A stretch of DNA of 64,000 nt from Bacillus sp. es.034 (GTDB lineage Bacteria > Bacillota > Bacilli > Bacillales > Bacillaceae_B): contig NZ_PDIY01000001.1 of NCBI RefSeq assembly GCF_002563655.1, positions 2,268,001-2,332,000 of the forward strand, read 5' to 3'. Under the pieces are notes generated by a model. That model was not told where the DNA came from. It saw only the letters and a program-made list of their open reading frames with translations, and did not search any database. The position numbers were made by a program, and so were the translations under genes. Positions 26,846-36,977 of the stretch are shown here, piece by piece; the stretch's first letter is position 1; each line of letters opens with the position of its first letter.

Positions 26846-27154
26846 ATGTACGCAATTATCGAAACAGGTGGTAAGCAAATCCGTGTAGAAGCTGGTCAAG
26901 CAATCTACATCGAAAAGCTTAACGGAGAACAAGGCGATACGGTAACTTTTGACAAAGTTCTATTCGTTGGTGGTGACGATGTGAAAGTAGGAAGTCCTTT
27001 AGTGGATGGAGCTACTGTAACAGCGAAAGTTGAAAAACAAGGCCGCGCGAAAAAGCTTGTAGTATTCAAATACAAAGCGAAAAAGAACTACCGTCGTAAG
27101 CAAGGTCACCGTCAACCTTACACTAAAGTTGTCATTGACGAAATCAACGCGTAA
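26846..27154 (+). CDS. rplU: 50S ribosomal protein L21
   Basis: Large-subunit protein that binds 23S rRNA. It is 102 residues. [18 protein letters not shown] at the start and [15 protein letters not shown] near the end are conserved L21 signatures. It is the first gene of the rplU-prp-rpmA operon. Confidence 0.98.
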   Translation: MYAIIETGGKQIRVEAGQAIYIEKLNGEQGDTVTFDKVLFVGGDDVKVGSPLVDGATVTAKVEKQGRAKKLVVFKYKAKKNYRRKQGHRQPYTKVVIDEINA

Positions 27155-27165
27155 GGCGTGGTTAC

Positions 27166-27501
27166 ATGATTAACGTTTACGTAGAGCGTTCCTCCGGGAA
27201 AAGGATCCGTTCTTTCTCCATGGATGGACATGCTGATTTTGCCGAAAATGGGCAAGACATTGTCTGTGCAGGTGCTTCTGCTGTTTCATTCGGCAGTATT
27301 AATGCCATTATGGCGTTAACCGGTGTAGAACCGTCCATCGAGCAATCCTCTGATGGTGGATTCCTTCGCTGCGCCATCCCTGATGATCTTCCGGAAGAAA
27401 CGGAGAGCAAGATTCAGCTGCTGCTCGACGGCATGCTTATCAGCCTCCAGACGATTGAAAGAGACTATAGTGATTTTATTAAAATAACCTTCAAAAAGTA
27501 G
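27166..27501 (+). CDS. prp: Ribosomal-processing cysteine protease Prp
   Basis: Protease that removes the N-terminal extension of ribosomal protein L27 (YsxB in B. subtilis). It is 111 residues. The catalytic pair is H22 in MDGHADFAENG and C34 in DIVCAGASA, spaced as in the characterised enzyme. It sits between rplU and rpmA, and the neighbouring L27 carries the matching cleavable leader. Confidence 0.95.
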   Translation: MINVYVERSSGKRIRSFSMDGHADFAENGQDIVCAGASAVSFGSINAIMALTGVEPSIEQSSDGGFLRCAIPDDLPEETESKIQLLLDGMLISLQTIERDYSDFIKITFKK

Positions 27502-27513
27502 GAGGTGGAACAG

Positions 27514-27804
27514 ATGTTAAGATTAGACCTTCAGTTTTTTGCGTCCAAAAAAGGAGTAGGTTCGACTAAGAATGGTCGTGACTCTATCTCAAAGCGCCTT
27601 GGTGCTAAGCGTGCAGACGGTCAAATGGTTTCTGGTGGATCAATTCTTTACCGTCAACGCGGTACGAAAATTTATCCAGGCCTAAACGTCGGCCGTGGCG
27701 GCGACGATACACTTTTCGCTAAAACCGACGGTGTTGTTCGTTTCGAACGCATGGGTCGTGACAAGAAAAAAGTGAGCGTATACCCAGTTGCGAATGAAGC
27801 TTAA
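27514..27804 (+). CDS. rpmA: 50S ribosomal protein L27
   Basis: Large-subunit protein near the peptidyl-transferase centre. It is 96 residues. The N-terminus [18 protein letters not shown] has the firmicute 9-residue extension; Prp cuts between FF and A. ATG 27514 follows AGGAGGTG; an in-frame GTG at 27505 lies inside this site. A terminator follows. Confidence 0.97.
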   Translation: MLRLDLQFFASKKGVGSTKNGRDSISKRLGAKRADGQMVSGGSILYRQRGTKIYPGLNVGRGGDDTLFAKTDGVVRFERMGRDKKKVSVYPVANEA

Positions 27805-27820
27805 TCGCATATCTTTAACG

Positions 27821-27858
27821 AAAACTCTAACCGACTTTCGGTTAGAGTTTTATTTTTA
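27821..27858 (+). terminator. Intrinsic terminator of the rplU operon
   Basis: AAAACTCTAACCGA pairs with TCGGTTAGAGTTTT, followed by ATTTTT. Confidence 0.92.
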
Positions 27859-27972
27859 TCAAAGGTATATGTCCGATTTTCATTCACATACACCAATTTC
27901 ACAGAAACAATATACGCACGACGCCCATCTTTGATATACTTACAGGTAGCACTTAAGTATAGGAGTTAGATT

Positions 27973-28503
27973 ATGAGCGAAAATTGGGGTGTAGTCGAGG
28001 CGTTAAGGCATGCCCGCCACGACTGGATGAATGATTTGCAATTAATTAAAGGGAATCTGGACCTTGGCCGTGTGGAGCGGGCGAAACAGGTCATCGAGGA
28101 AATGGTCCTTGTTGCACAAAATGAATCTAAGCTTTCGAATGTAAAGCTTCCATTGCTGGCAGAATGGATATTAACCTATAATTGGTCAAGACATTTGATT
28201 AAGCTGGATTTTGAAGTCCTTCGACTCGAGCCCCACCGGCTTGAAGATCAAAGACTTTACAACTGGTGCAAGGAGTTTCTGGAATTCCTTGAATCAAATG
28301 TAATGAACAATGTAGAAAATCAGTTATCCATAATACTTGACATTACTAAAGAACAATCCCGTTTTATATTTGATTTCACAGGTATACTAAAGAGTACAAG
28401 CTTAGTGGAAGACTGGATCAAAAATCAACGATCAAACGGAGAAAATATAGAAATAGAACAACTGCAAGAAGAGGTTCTTGTCGTTCATGTAATCGCTGAA
28501 TAA
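27973..28503 (+). CDS. spo0B: Sporulation initiation phosphotransferase Spo0B
   Basis: Phosphorelay protein passing phosphate from Spo0F to Spo0A. The histidine motif LRHARHDWMNDLQLIKGNL has the active His at residue 16, within the first of the two helices of the dimerisation hairpin; the protein lacks about 14 N-terminal residues compared with B. subtilis. The remainder resembles a degenerate kinase ATP-binding domain. It is 176 residues. AGGAG precedes ATG 27973. obgE follows, as in B. subtilis. Confidence 0.93.
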   Translation: MSENWGVVEALRHARHDWMNDLQLIKGNLDLGRVERAKQVIEEMVLVAQNESKLSNVKLPLLAEWILTYNWSRHLIKLDFEVLRLEPHRLEDQRLYNWCKEFLEFLESNVMNNVENQLSIILDITKEQSRFIFDFTGILKSTSLVEDWIKNQRSNGENIEIEQLQEEVLVVHVIAE

Positions 28504-28525
28504 ATTGAAGCGATTGCAGTGATAA

Positions 28526-29827
<1,302 letters not shown>

Positions 29828-29857
29828 GTTTCATCCTTTATCTATTCAGAGGAAATG

Positions 29858-29889
29858 ACAGGTGGCGGCTGAAATCTGCCGCCACCTGT
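29858..29889 (+). terminator. Perfect 12-bp hairpin after obgE
   Basis: ACAGGTGGCGGC pairs perfectly with GCCGCCACCTGT around an 8-base loop. Only TTCT follows, so it is either an inefficient terminator or an mRNA-stabilising structure between obgE and pheB. Confidence 0.6.
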
Positions 29890-29970
29890 TCTACAATAGA
29901 AAGCGAAAGCGGTTTTATACGGGGCTAGCTGCCTCGAACCTCTACAGTCAGACAATTGGAGGAATAGTCA

Positions 29971-30426
29971 TTGGGGAAAAAATTTCAAGAAGGCAAGTTT
30001 TATTTAGTGCGTGAAGACGTGCTGCCGGAAGCGATGAAGAAGACCCTGGATGCAAAAGAATTAATTGAAAGGGGCAAGGCGGATTCGGTCTGGGAAGCGG
30101 TCCACCGGGTCGATTTGAGCCGGAGCGCCTTTTACAAATACCGGGATACGGTATTTCCTTTCCACACCATCGTGAAGGAACGGATCATTACACTGTTCTT
30201 TCATTTGGAGGACCGGTCAGGGACGTTGTCTCATCTATTAAGTGAAACAGCCGAGCATGGTTGCAATATATTGACGATCCATCAGACGATTCCGCTGCAG
30301 GGAAGAGCGAATGTCACACTTTCCTTGAACGTAACGGACCTCACGATCGGATTGGAAGACTTACTCTCAAAGCTCCGTCGTTTGGAATTTGTCGAGAAAG
30401 TGGAAGTGTTGGGTTCAGGAGCCTGA
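29971..30426 (+). CDS. pheB: ACT domain-containing protein PheB
   Basis: Small protein of the UPF0735 family. It is 151 residues. An N-terminal helix-turn-helix-like part ([24 protein letters not shown]) precedes an ACT domain at about 70-147 ([21 protein letters not shown] written here only in its key segment RSGTLSHLL). ACT domains bind amino acids. Its position before pheA suggests a role in aromatic amino acid control, but no enzyme activity is known. Start is TTG 29971 after GGAGGAATAG. Confidence 0.9.
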   Translation: MGKKFQEGKFYLVREDVLPEAMKKTLDAKELIERGKADSVWEAVHRVDLSRSAFYKYRDTVFPFHTIVKERIITLFFHLEDRSGTLSHLLSETAEHGCNILTIHQTIPLQGRANVTLSLNVTDLTIGLEDLLSKLRRLEFVEKVEVLGSGA

Positions 30427-30516
30427 CGCTTCTTTTTTTATAGGAAAACCTTTCCCTTTGATTCCATACATGTTAGAATGTTCAATAAATTTCAATAGAG
30501 CGAGAGGAAGATCAGA

Positions 30517-31368
30517 GTGAAGATTGCATATTTAGGACCACAGGCTTCCTTTACAGATTTAGCCGTCAAGAAGGCTTTTCCCGAAGAAGAAACGGTTTCG
30601 TATGTGACGATACCCGATTGCATCGAGGCGGTGATCGAGAGTGAAGTGGATTACGCCGTTGTGCCTTTGGAGAATGCCTTGGAAGGCTCGGTACATATTA
30701 CGGTGGATTATTTGTTTCATGAAGCGAACTTAGCGATTGTCGCTGAATTGACGTCCGCCATTCAACAGCACTTAATGATCCATCCGGCGTGGAGTGACAG
30801 TGAAGACGAGATCGGGAAAGTCCTTTCCCATTCCCACGCACTCGCGCAGTGTCATAAATTTTTACATAAGCAGTTTCGCGGGGTACCGCTGGAGCAGACG
30901 ACGAGTACGGCTGCCGCCGCTAAATTCGTGAGTGAGAATCCTGATTCATTCCTCGGGGCGATCGGGAACGAGCTGGCAGCAGAAAAATACGGATTGAACA
31001 TCCTGCATGAAAACATTCATGATTTTGCCTATAATCATACCAGGTTCATCGTCTTGCATAAGACACCGGATCCATTGACCCTGACCCAGGAGAAGAGCAT
31101 GGAGAAGACAACCCTGATGGTGACTCTTCCGAAAGACCGATCTGGAGCGCTTCATCAGGTACTCTCCACGTTTGCCTGGAGACAGCTGAACTTAAGTAAA
31201 ATCGAATCAAGACCCCTGAAAACGGGACTCGGTGATTATTTCTTCTTGATTGATGTGGCGCATGAAATGGATGATGTCCTCCTTCCGGGAGCCATCAGTG
31301 AAATGGAAGCCCTCGGATGCACGGTGAAAATGATCGGGACATATTCTTCTTATTTATTGGATAACTAA
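30517..31368 (+). CDS. pheA: Prephenate dehydratase
   Basis: Converts prephenate to phenylpyruvate in phenylalanine synthesis. It is 283 residues: a catalytic domain starting KIAYLGPQASFTDLA, with the TSTAAAAKFV motif near 130, and a C-terminal ACT domain with the ESRP-type phenylalanine-binding site (SKIESRPLKTGLGDYFFLID) near 230-250. Feedback inhibition by phenylalanine is expected. GTG 30517 follows GAGAGGA. Confidence 0.97.
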   Translation: MKIAYLGPQASFTDLAVKKAFPEEETVSYVTIPDCIEAVIESEVDYAVVPLENALEGSVHITVDYLFHEANLAIVAELTSAIQQHLMIHPAWSDSEDEIGKVLSHSHALAQCHKFLHKQFRGVPLEQTTSTAAAAKFVSENPDSFLGAIGNELAAEKYGLNILHENIHDFAYNHTRFIVLHKTPDPLTLTQEKSMEKTTLMVTLPKDRSGALHQVLSTFAWRQLNLSKIESRPLKTGLGDYFFLIDVAHEMDDVLLPGAISEMEALGCTVKMIGTYSSYLLDN

Positions 31369-31372
31369 AGAA

Positions 31373-31406
31373 AAAAGGCAGATCCCTTATGGATTCTGCC
31401 TTTTTT
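31373..31406. terminator. Bidirectional terminator between pheA and niaR
   Basis: AAAAGGCAGATCC and GGATTCTGCCTTTTTT form a stem with a small bulge; A-rich and T-rich flanks allow use from both sides of these convergent genes. Confidence 0.85.
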
Positions 31407-31442
31407 CACTTGCCTCCATGAATGGAATAGCCGCTGTCAGTC

Positions 31443-31988
31443 TTATAAATCACCCTGAATCAAGAAGCCTGCTTCGTGGAGCGCATTCTCTGCTTTATCC
31501 AGGGTTTGTTCCGTTTGGGCCATCAGTGTATGTAAATGGACACCGTCGGTCAATTCGGATAAAAAGGATGCCCCGGTTTCTTCAATCTTCTTCATGAATT
31601 GCTCGACTTCCTTGCGATTTGACACCATGATGGATGCGGTCAGATCACCATACACACCGTGTTCGATCCTGACATCCTTTACCGTGACCCCGTGATCGAC
31701 AAGTAAAAAGAGTTCCTCTTCCGACCGGTGAGGGTGATGCTTGCATGCGACCGTCCGTTCAACCATCGTATCCTGATTCGAGGCAGGCATGAACAAGTAG
31801 CCTTGACTCGTCGCGATGATGGGTTCGCCTTTGGCTTTAAGTAAGGTGATGTCACTGACGATCACCTGCCGGCTGACATTGGTTTGCTTTGCGAGCTCTC
31901 CCCCTGTAATCGGGGCTTGCTTCGTCATTAGCTTATCAAGGATCCACTGTCTTCTTTCTTCTCCCAGTATTTTTTTTCCTGCCACCAT
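31443..31988 (-). CDS. niaR: Transcription repressor NiaR (YrxA), niacin-responsive
   Basis: DNA-binding repressor of NAD biosynthesis genes. It is 181 residues from ATG 31988: a winged helix-turn-helix (about 8-60, ITGGELAKQTNVSRQVIVSD) and a 3H ligand-binding domain with metal-binding histidines in CKHHPHRSEEEL and HLHTLMAQ. The start is 4 bases after GGAGGAG; an upstream TTG lies before that site. It is downstream of nifS on the same strand, and the whole unit is divergent from nadBCA. The candidate operator lies at 33262-33284. Confidence 0.93.
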   Translation of the reverse strand: MVAGKKILGEERRQWILDKLMTKQAPITGGELAKQTNVSRQVIVSDITLLKAKGEPIIATSQGYLFMPASNQDTMVERTVACKHHPHRSEEELFLLVDHGVTVKDVRIEHGVYGDLTASIMVSNRKEVEQFMKKIEETGASFLSELTDGVHLHTLMAQTEQTLDKAENALHEAGFLIQGDL

Positions 31989-32038
31989 TATCTCCTCCGT
32001 CCCCAATCGATATAGGAAATCATATCACAACCGGCTCT

Positions 32039-33184
32039 TCAAGTTAAGGAAGATGTCAGGGACGCATATATATCAGATAATGCGTGGACCAATTCTGTTA
32101 TGTTTTCCTCCCTTGTATCCCTTCCAAATGATATCCGGATGAATTCCTTTCCTGCTCTTTCACTGACGCCCATACTCTGAAGGGTCTTGGGTAAGTCGTG
32201 TGAACCGGCACCGCACGCACTGCCCGTTGAAATCGCCATTCCGCGTCTGTTGCATTCAAGCATGAGCCACTGTCCCTCAAGGCCGTGGATGCCAAGACCG
32301 ATGACATGCGGCAGCTGTGCATGTGCCGGCCCTTCATAAAGAGTGTACCGTCCGGACAGCTGTTCTTCCAGTCCATTCAAAAAATGCGTTCTCAACCCCA
32401 TGTAATAGGATGTTTCAAAGGAACGGTAGCATAGATCAGCGGCAGTCACAAATCCTGCTATCCCCGGAAGATTCACCGTTCCCCCCCTGAATCCGCCTTC
32501 GTGGGTCTGTCCCGGTATCATGGGGGTGATGTCCAGGGCTGGATTGATATAAAATGCGCCGACACCTTTGGGACCGTAAATCTTATGGGATGAGAGGGTG
32601 AAGCTGTCGACCTTTGAAGTGAATTCCGTGAGGTCCATTTTCCCAAATGATTGAACCATATCGCTGTGAAGGAGGATATCACGATGTCTCAGTAGATCAT
32701 GAATGGCATGGAGTGGCTGGATCGTTCCGATTTCCCCATTAACGTGTCCGATGCTCACAACGGTCGTCTGTTCTGAGAGCGATTCTTTTACAATGAGGGG
32801 ATCGATCAGGCCATCTGAGGTAAAAGGGATCTTCGTGACAGTAAAGCCCAGCCCCTGAAGGAAAGCGGCCGAGGAATGCAGGGAAGAATGCTCGGCTCCT
32901 CCGATTATGATATGTTTTCCTTTTTTTTGCCTGCTTAATGCAAGGGTGACGAGGGCTAAATGGTTCCCTTCCGTCCCTCCGGAAGTGAAGTGGATCCCTT
33001 TAGAGTGGACACCGAGCATAGAAGCCATTTTTTCTCTGCATCTTGATAGCAGATGCCCTGCTTTCCCTCCAATATCGTGAAGGCTGCTCGGGTTGCCCCA
33101 GATTTCTTCACTAACGGTACGAAATACGTGTAAACTCTCTGCATCTACAGGGGTTGAAGCAGCATAATCAAAATAGTTCATCAT
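32039..33184 (-). CDS. nifS: Cysteine desulfurase NifS (NAD biosynthesis type)
   Basis: PLP enzyme that mobilises sulfur from cysteine; in B. subtilis the copy beside nadB is needed to build the iron-sulfur cluster of NadA. It is 381 residues. NYFDYAASTPVD is the usual start. The PLP lysine is in SSHKIYGPKG and the active cysteine in STGSACGAG near 320. ATG 33184 is close to AGG in AAAGGCAGG; ATG 33181 has better spacing. It is divergent from nadB. Confidence 0.93.
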   Translation of the reverse strand: MMNYFDYAASTPVDAESLHVFRTVSEEIWGNPSSLHDIGGKAGHLLSRCREKMASMLGVHSKGIHFTSGGTEGNHLALVTLALSRQKKGKHIIIGGAEHSSLHSSAAFLQGLGFTVTKIPFTSDGLIDPLIVKESLSEQTTVVSIGHVNGEIGTIQPLHAIHDLLRHRDILLHSDMVQSFGKMDLTEFTSKVDSFTLSSHKIYGPKGVGAFYINPALDITPMIPGQTHEGGFRGGTVNLPGIAGFVTAADLCYRSFETSYYMGLRTHFLNGLEEQLSGRYTLYEGPAHAQLPHVIGLGIHGLEGQWLMLECNRRGMAISTGSACGAGSHDLPKTLQSMGVSERAGKEFIRISFGRDTREENITELVHALSDIYASLTSSLT

Positions 33185-33261
33185 GTAACCTGCCTTTAAT
33201 GGGAATTGTCTGAATATATGAGTCTTGTAAAAAACTCTTGTCATTAGTTTAAATATGTGTA

Positions 33262-33284
33262 AATATATGTGTCAAGACACCTGT
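33262..33284. promoter_or_regulatory. Candidate NiaR operator in the nifS/nadB divergent region
   Basis: GTGTCAAGACAC at 33269-33280 is a perfect inverted repeat lying between the divergent nifS-niaR and nadBCA units, followed by CTGT. On the minus strand it contains TTGACA, a good -35 for nifS; on the plus strand TTGTCA at 33238-33243 with AAATAT-like sequence at 33261 may be the nadB promoter. Binding here would block both. The assignment to NiaR is inferred from context. Confidence 0.6.
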
Positions 33285-33306
33285 AAATAATCAGGAGGGT
33301 TTTTTG

Positions 33307-34896
33307 ATGGAAAAAGCCGAGATCATCATCGTAGGAAGTGGCATTGCCGCTTTGCAATTGGCACGAAGACTTCAAGATCATTATTATGTGATGATTATCA
33401 CAAAGGATAAAATTGAAAGTGGTAACTCGTATCTCGCTCAAGGAGGGATCGCGGCACCTGTAGGACTGAAGGATTCTGTCCATGCCCATATGAAGGATAC
33501 ATTGGAAGCAGGTTGCTATCATCAGTCTGAAGATAGTGTGAAAGAACTCATAGTGGATGGAAAAAGGATCGTGGAATCCCTGGTGTATGAGGGTGCACCT
33601 TTCGATCGAAAAAAGGATGGGAGTCTTTCTCTTGGAATGGAAGGGGCTCATAGTGAACATCGCATCCTTCATAGCGGGGGAGATCAGACGGGGAAATATG
33701 TAATGAACCATTTATTGAAATCCCTTTCACGGGAAAAGGTTCAATTCGTGGAACGGGAAATGGTGTACGAACTTGTTAAAAATGACAGGGGGCAGTGCTG
33801 CGGGGTGAAGACTAAGGATAAAGATGACGCCATCCGCTTTTACTATGCTCCTCATATTGTCCTTGCCACAGGGGGAATCGGTGGGTTATATCCTTCTACA
33901 TCCAATCATCCCTCCGTGACGGGAGATGGGATGGCCCTTGCCTTCCTTGCAGGAGCAAAGCTTTCCGATATGGAATTCATTCAGTTTCATCCGACGCTCC
34001 TTTGGTCGGAGGGTAAAACATGCGGTCTGATTTCAGAAGCGGTGAGAGGAGAGGGAGCCATACTCCTGAATGATGAGGGAGAAAGAATCATGGAGGGCAT
34101 CGATCCCCTCCTGGAACTCGCTCCAAGGCATATTGTGGCAGAGTGTATATACAAGGAACGGCAGAAAGGAAGAAATGTGTACCTGGATATTAGTAGAATA
34201 GAAGACTTTCAAGGGAAGTTCCCTTCTATTACCTCCCTATGTTTAAAACATCACATTCCGATCGGGGAAGGGAGGATCCCTGTTTCCCCTGGTTGTCATT
34301 TTATGATGGGAGGGATCCTCACTGATCGGTCAGGGAGGACCAATATTCCCGGACTCTATGCCATCGGGGAAGTGGCGTGCAGCGGCATCCACGGTGCGAA
34401 TCGCCTGGCGAGTAATTCATTGCTGGAAGGATTGGTGTACGGGGAGCGGCTCGGTGAATATTTGATCCAGTGTGGAGCCCTAACCTCCGCCAACGTCCAT
34501 TCCCCATTGGACACGATTGTCGAGGGGGAGCCATTATCCATCCCTTTTAAAGCACACGAATTAAAAGATGGAATGATGAAACACGTTGGAATCATTCGGA
34601 GGGAAGAAGGATTATCCGCTCATTTGAAGTGGTTAAAAGAACAGCCTCTTACCTTCCGTGAGCATTTTGATTTTAATTCACGTGAAGAAATTCACTTGTA
34701 TTTCATGTGGATCGTTAGCGTTCTAATTACAGAGTCTGCACTAATAAGGACAGAAAGCAGGGGAGGCCACATCCGGGCGGATTTCCCAAAGGAAGATAAT
34801 GCAGGATGGTTGAAACGGAAAATGGTTCTACAACTAAATGAAGGGCGATTGAGGGTGGACAATCATGAACAAAATGAAACTAAAATCTATGCTTGA
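33307..34896 (+). CDS. nadB: L-aspartate oxidase
   Basis: FAD enzyme that oxidises aspartate to iminoaspartate, first step of de novo NAD synthesis. It is 529 residues. The dinucleotide fold IIIVGSGIAALQLARRL is at the N-terminus; SYLAQGGIAAP, the ATGGIGGLYPSTSNH region and SPGCHFMMGGI are characteristic. ATG 33307 follows AGGAGGG. It overlaps nadC by 32 bases. Confidence 0.96.
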   Translation: MEKAEIIIVGSGIAALQLARRLQDHYYVMIITKDKIESGNSYLAQGGIAAPVGLKDSVHAHMKDTLEAGCYHQSEDSVKELIVDGKRIVESLVYEGAPFDRKKDGSLSLGMEGAHSEHRILHSGGDQTGKYVMNHLLKSLSREKVQFVEREMVYELVKNDRGQCCGVKTKDKDDAIRFYYAPHIVLATGGIGGLYPSTSNHPSVTGDGMALAFLAGAKLSDMEFIQFHPTLLWSEGKTCGLISEAVRGEGAILLNDEGERIMEGIDPLLELAPRHIVAECIYKERQKGRNVYLDISRIEDFQGKFPSITSLCLKHHIPIGEGRIPVSPGCHFMMGGILTDRSGRTNIPGLYAIGEVACSGIHGANRLASNSLLEGLVYGERLGEYLIQCGALTSANVHSPLDTIVEGEPLSIPFKAHELKDGMMKHVGIIRREEGLSAHLKWLKEQPLTFREHFDFNSREEIHLYFMWIVSVLITESALIRTESRGGHIRADFPKEDNAGWLKRKMVLQLNEGRLRVDNHEQNETKIYA

Positions 34897-35710
34897 AACG
34901 TTTTACATGGAAGATCTGGGTGATGGTGATGTATCTTCTAATATTCTGTTCAGTAAAAGCGATGAAGGCTCCTTTTCTCTATTCATGAAAGAACAGGGTG
35001 TTTTTTGTGGAAGAGATGTGATTGAAATTGGCTTTTCTTTAATTGATCCCAAAGTGGATGTCCAGGTATTCGTTAACGATGGGGATTGGGTGGAAGCGGG
35101 ACAATCAATTGCTGAAATCCGTGGTCCGATGGGGGATCTCCTCCAAGGGGAACGGGTCATCCTCAATTTGATCCAGCGCATGAGTGGTATTGCAACGGAA
35201 ACGTATCGTGCGGTTGAACAGGTGAAAGGCACCGGGGTCCGGCTGTGTGATACACGGAAAACGACGCCGGGACTCCGGATGCTTGAGAAGTATGCTGTAA
35301 GGACCGGGGGCGGGTTCAACCACAGAAATGGTCTCTATGATGCTGTCATGCTAAAAGATAATCATATTTCTTTCGCCGGGTCGATCACCGAGGCAGTGAA
35401 GCAGGTGAAAAGGCAGATCGGTCATATGGTGAACGTGGAAGTGGAAATTGAAACGAAAGAACAATTATTGGAAGCGGTTGATGCAGGGGCAGATGTCATC
35501 ATGTTCGATAACTGTACTCCGTCGACGATTAAGGGGTGGATACATCTTGTGCCGCCTCAGATCGTGACGGAAGCATCGGGCGGCATCACCAGGGAGAGTC
35601 TTCCTGCCTATGCGGAATCAGGGGTTCATTATATCTCCCTCGGGTACTTGACACATTCTGTGAAATCACTTGATATCAGTGCAAGAGTACGAATAGGGAA
35701 AGGGGTATGA
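34865..35710 (+). CDS. nadC: Nicotinate-nucleotide pyrophosphorylase (quinolinate phosphoribosyltransferase)
   Basis: Converts quinolinate and PRPP to nicotinate mononucleotide. It is 281 residues. [15 protein letters not shown] near residue 15, the [22 protein letters not shown] active-site stretch (key part DTRKTTPG at ~125), and EVEIET followed by DNCTP are diagnostic. It starts within nadB and its TGA overlaps the nadA ATG. Confidence 0.97.
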   Translation: MNKMKLKSMLETFYMEDLGDGDVSSNILFSKSDEGSFSLFMKEQGVFCGRDVIEIGFSLIDPKVDVQVFVNDGDWVEAGQSIAEIRGPMGDLLQGERVILNLIQRMSGIATETYRAVEQVKGTGVRLCDTRKTTPGLRMLEKYAVRTGGGFNHRNGLYDAVMLKDNHISFAGSITEAVKQVKRQIGHMVNVEVEIETKEQLLEAVDAGADVIMFDNCTPSTIKGWIHLVPPQIVTEASGGITRESLPAYAESGVHYISLGYLTHSVKSLDISARVRIGKGV

Positions 35711-36819
35711 ACATGGGATTACTCGATGAATTAACAAAAGAAACGAACGTACTGCCTGAATCAATCACGAGCCTCTCGACAGTCGAGATGGAAAATAGAG
35801 TGAGGGAAATCAAGCTGCAGTTGGGAAAGAAGCTTTTCATACCCGGGCATCATTACCAAAAAGACGAAGTGATCCAATTTGCTGATGCCGTTGGTGATTC
35901 CCTTCAGCTTGCTCAACTGTCGGCTGAGAATAAAGAGGCGGAGTTCATTGTGTTTTGCGGTGTTCATTTCATGGCTGAAACGGCAGACATCCTCACGGAG
36001 GATCATCAGGTGGTCATCTTGCCGGACATGCGGGCCGGATGTTCCATGGCGGATATGGCAGACATTTATCAGACGGAAAAGGCGTGGGGCAAGCTTATGG
36101 AGATGTTCGGTGACAGCATCATCCCCCTTACCTATGTGAATTCGACTGCAGCCATCAAAAGCTTTGTAGGAAAGAATGGGGGAGCCACGGTTACATCTTC
36201 CAATGCCCACAAAATGGTGGAATGGGCATTGGGGGAGAAACAGCGTATCCTTTTCCTGCCTGATCAGCATTTAGGACGTAATACAGCGGCTGATCTTGGC
36301 GTTTCCTTAAGTGAGATGGCCGTTTGGGATCCCATTCAAAACGAATTGGTCTATGATGGCAACATGGAAGAAGTGAAAGTGATCCTATGGAAAGGTCATT
36401 GCTCGGTGCATGAAAATTTCACTGTGAAAAATATCGGGGATATCCGTGAAAATCATCCCGGCATGAAAATCATCGTCCACCCTGAATGCCGCCGGGAAGT
36501 GGTCGAGAAGTCCGATTTGAATGGCAGCACAAAATACATTATCGAAACGATTGAACAATCACCTCCCGGATCTGCCTTTGCGATCGGTACTGAGATGAAT
36601 CTCGTAAAAAGGCTGATCAAAGACCATCCGGATAAACAGATCGTCTCCCTGAATCCATATATGTGCCCATGCTTGACGATGAACCGGATCGATTTACCAC
36701 ATCTCCTTTGGTCATTGGAAAAAATAATGGAGCGAAATCCCGAAAATATCATCAAGGTGGATCAAGATGTCTCAAAGAATGCACTCTTCGCTTTAGAACG
36801 CATGTTGACACGTGCTTGA
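35707..36819 (+). CDS. nadA: Quinolinate synthase
   Basis: 4Fe-4S enzyme condensing iminoaspartate with dihydroxyacetone phosphate. It is 370 residues, the longer Bacillus type. [13 protein letters not shown] near 47 and candidate cluster cysteines in [16 protein letters not shown] and YMCPCLTMN are visible. Cluster assembly should depend on the divergent nifS product. ATG 35707 overlaps nadC; ATG 35713 is an equally good start with better ribosome-site spacing. Confidence 0.97.
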   Translation: MNMGLLDELTKETNVLPESITSLSTVEMENRVREIKLQLGKKLFIPGHHYQKDEVIQFADAVGDSLQLAQLSAENKEAEFIVFCGVHFMAETADILTEDHQVVILPDMRAGCSMADMADIYQTEKAWGKLMEMFGDSIIPLTYVNSTAAIKSFVGKNGGATVTSSNAHKMVEWALGEKQRILFLPDQHLGRNTAADLGVSLSEMAVWDPIQNELVYDGNMEEVKVILWKGHCSVHENFTVKNIGDIRENHPGMKIIVHPECRREVVEKSDLNGSTKYIIETIEQSPPGSAFAIGTEMNLVKRLIKDHPDKQIVSLNPYMCPCLTMNRIDLPHLLWSLEKIMERNPENIIKVDQDVSKNALFALERMLTRA

Positions 36820-36850
36820 TGCATCCCATAATAAAAATGAACAAGCTGAA

Positions 36851-36889
36851 ATATACCGTACCCATTAAGGATACGGTATATTTTTTTTT
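36851..36889 (+). terminator. Intrinsic terminator of nadBCA
   Basis: ATATACCGTA pairs with TACGGTATAT, followed by nine T. Confidence 0.93.
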
Positions 36890-36977
36890 CATATCTCATA
36901 AGTTTTTATGTAGATGATTAGCAATTTGCCTATCTTGTCATAGGATATATAGACTTATGCCTGAGGAGGGAAAAAGA

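Noticed and set aside
33244..33711. 155-codon minus-strand frame over the start of nadB
   Set aside because: Antisense to the FAD-binding domain of nadB and overlapping the regulatory region; no ribosome site or known family.
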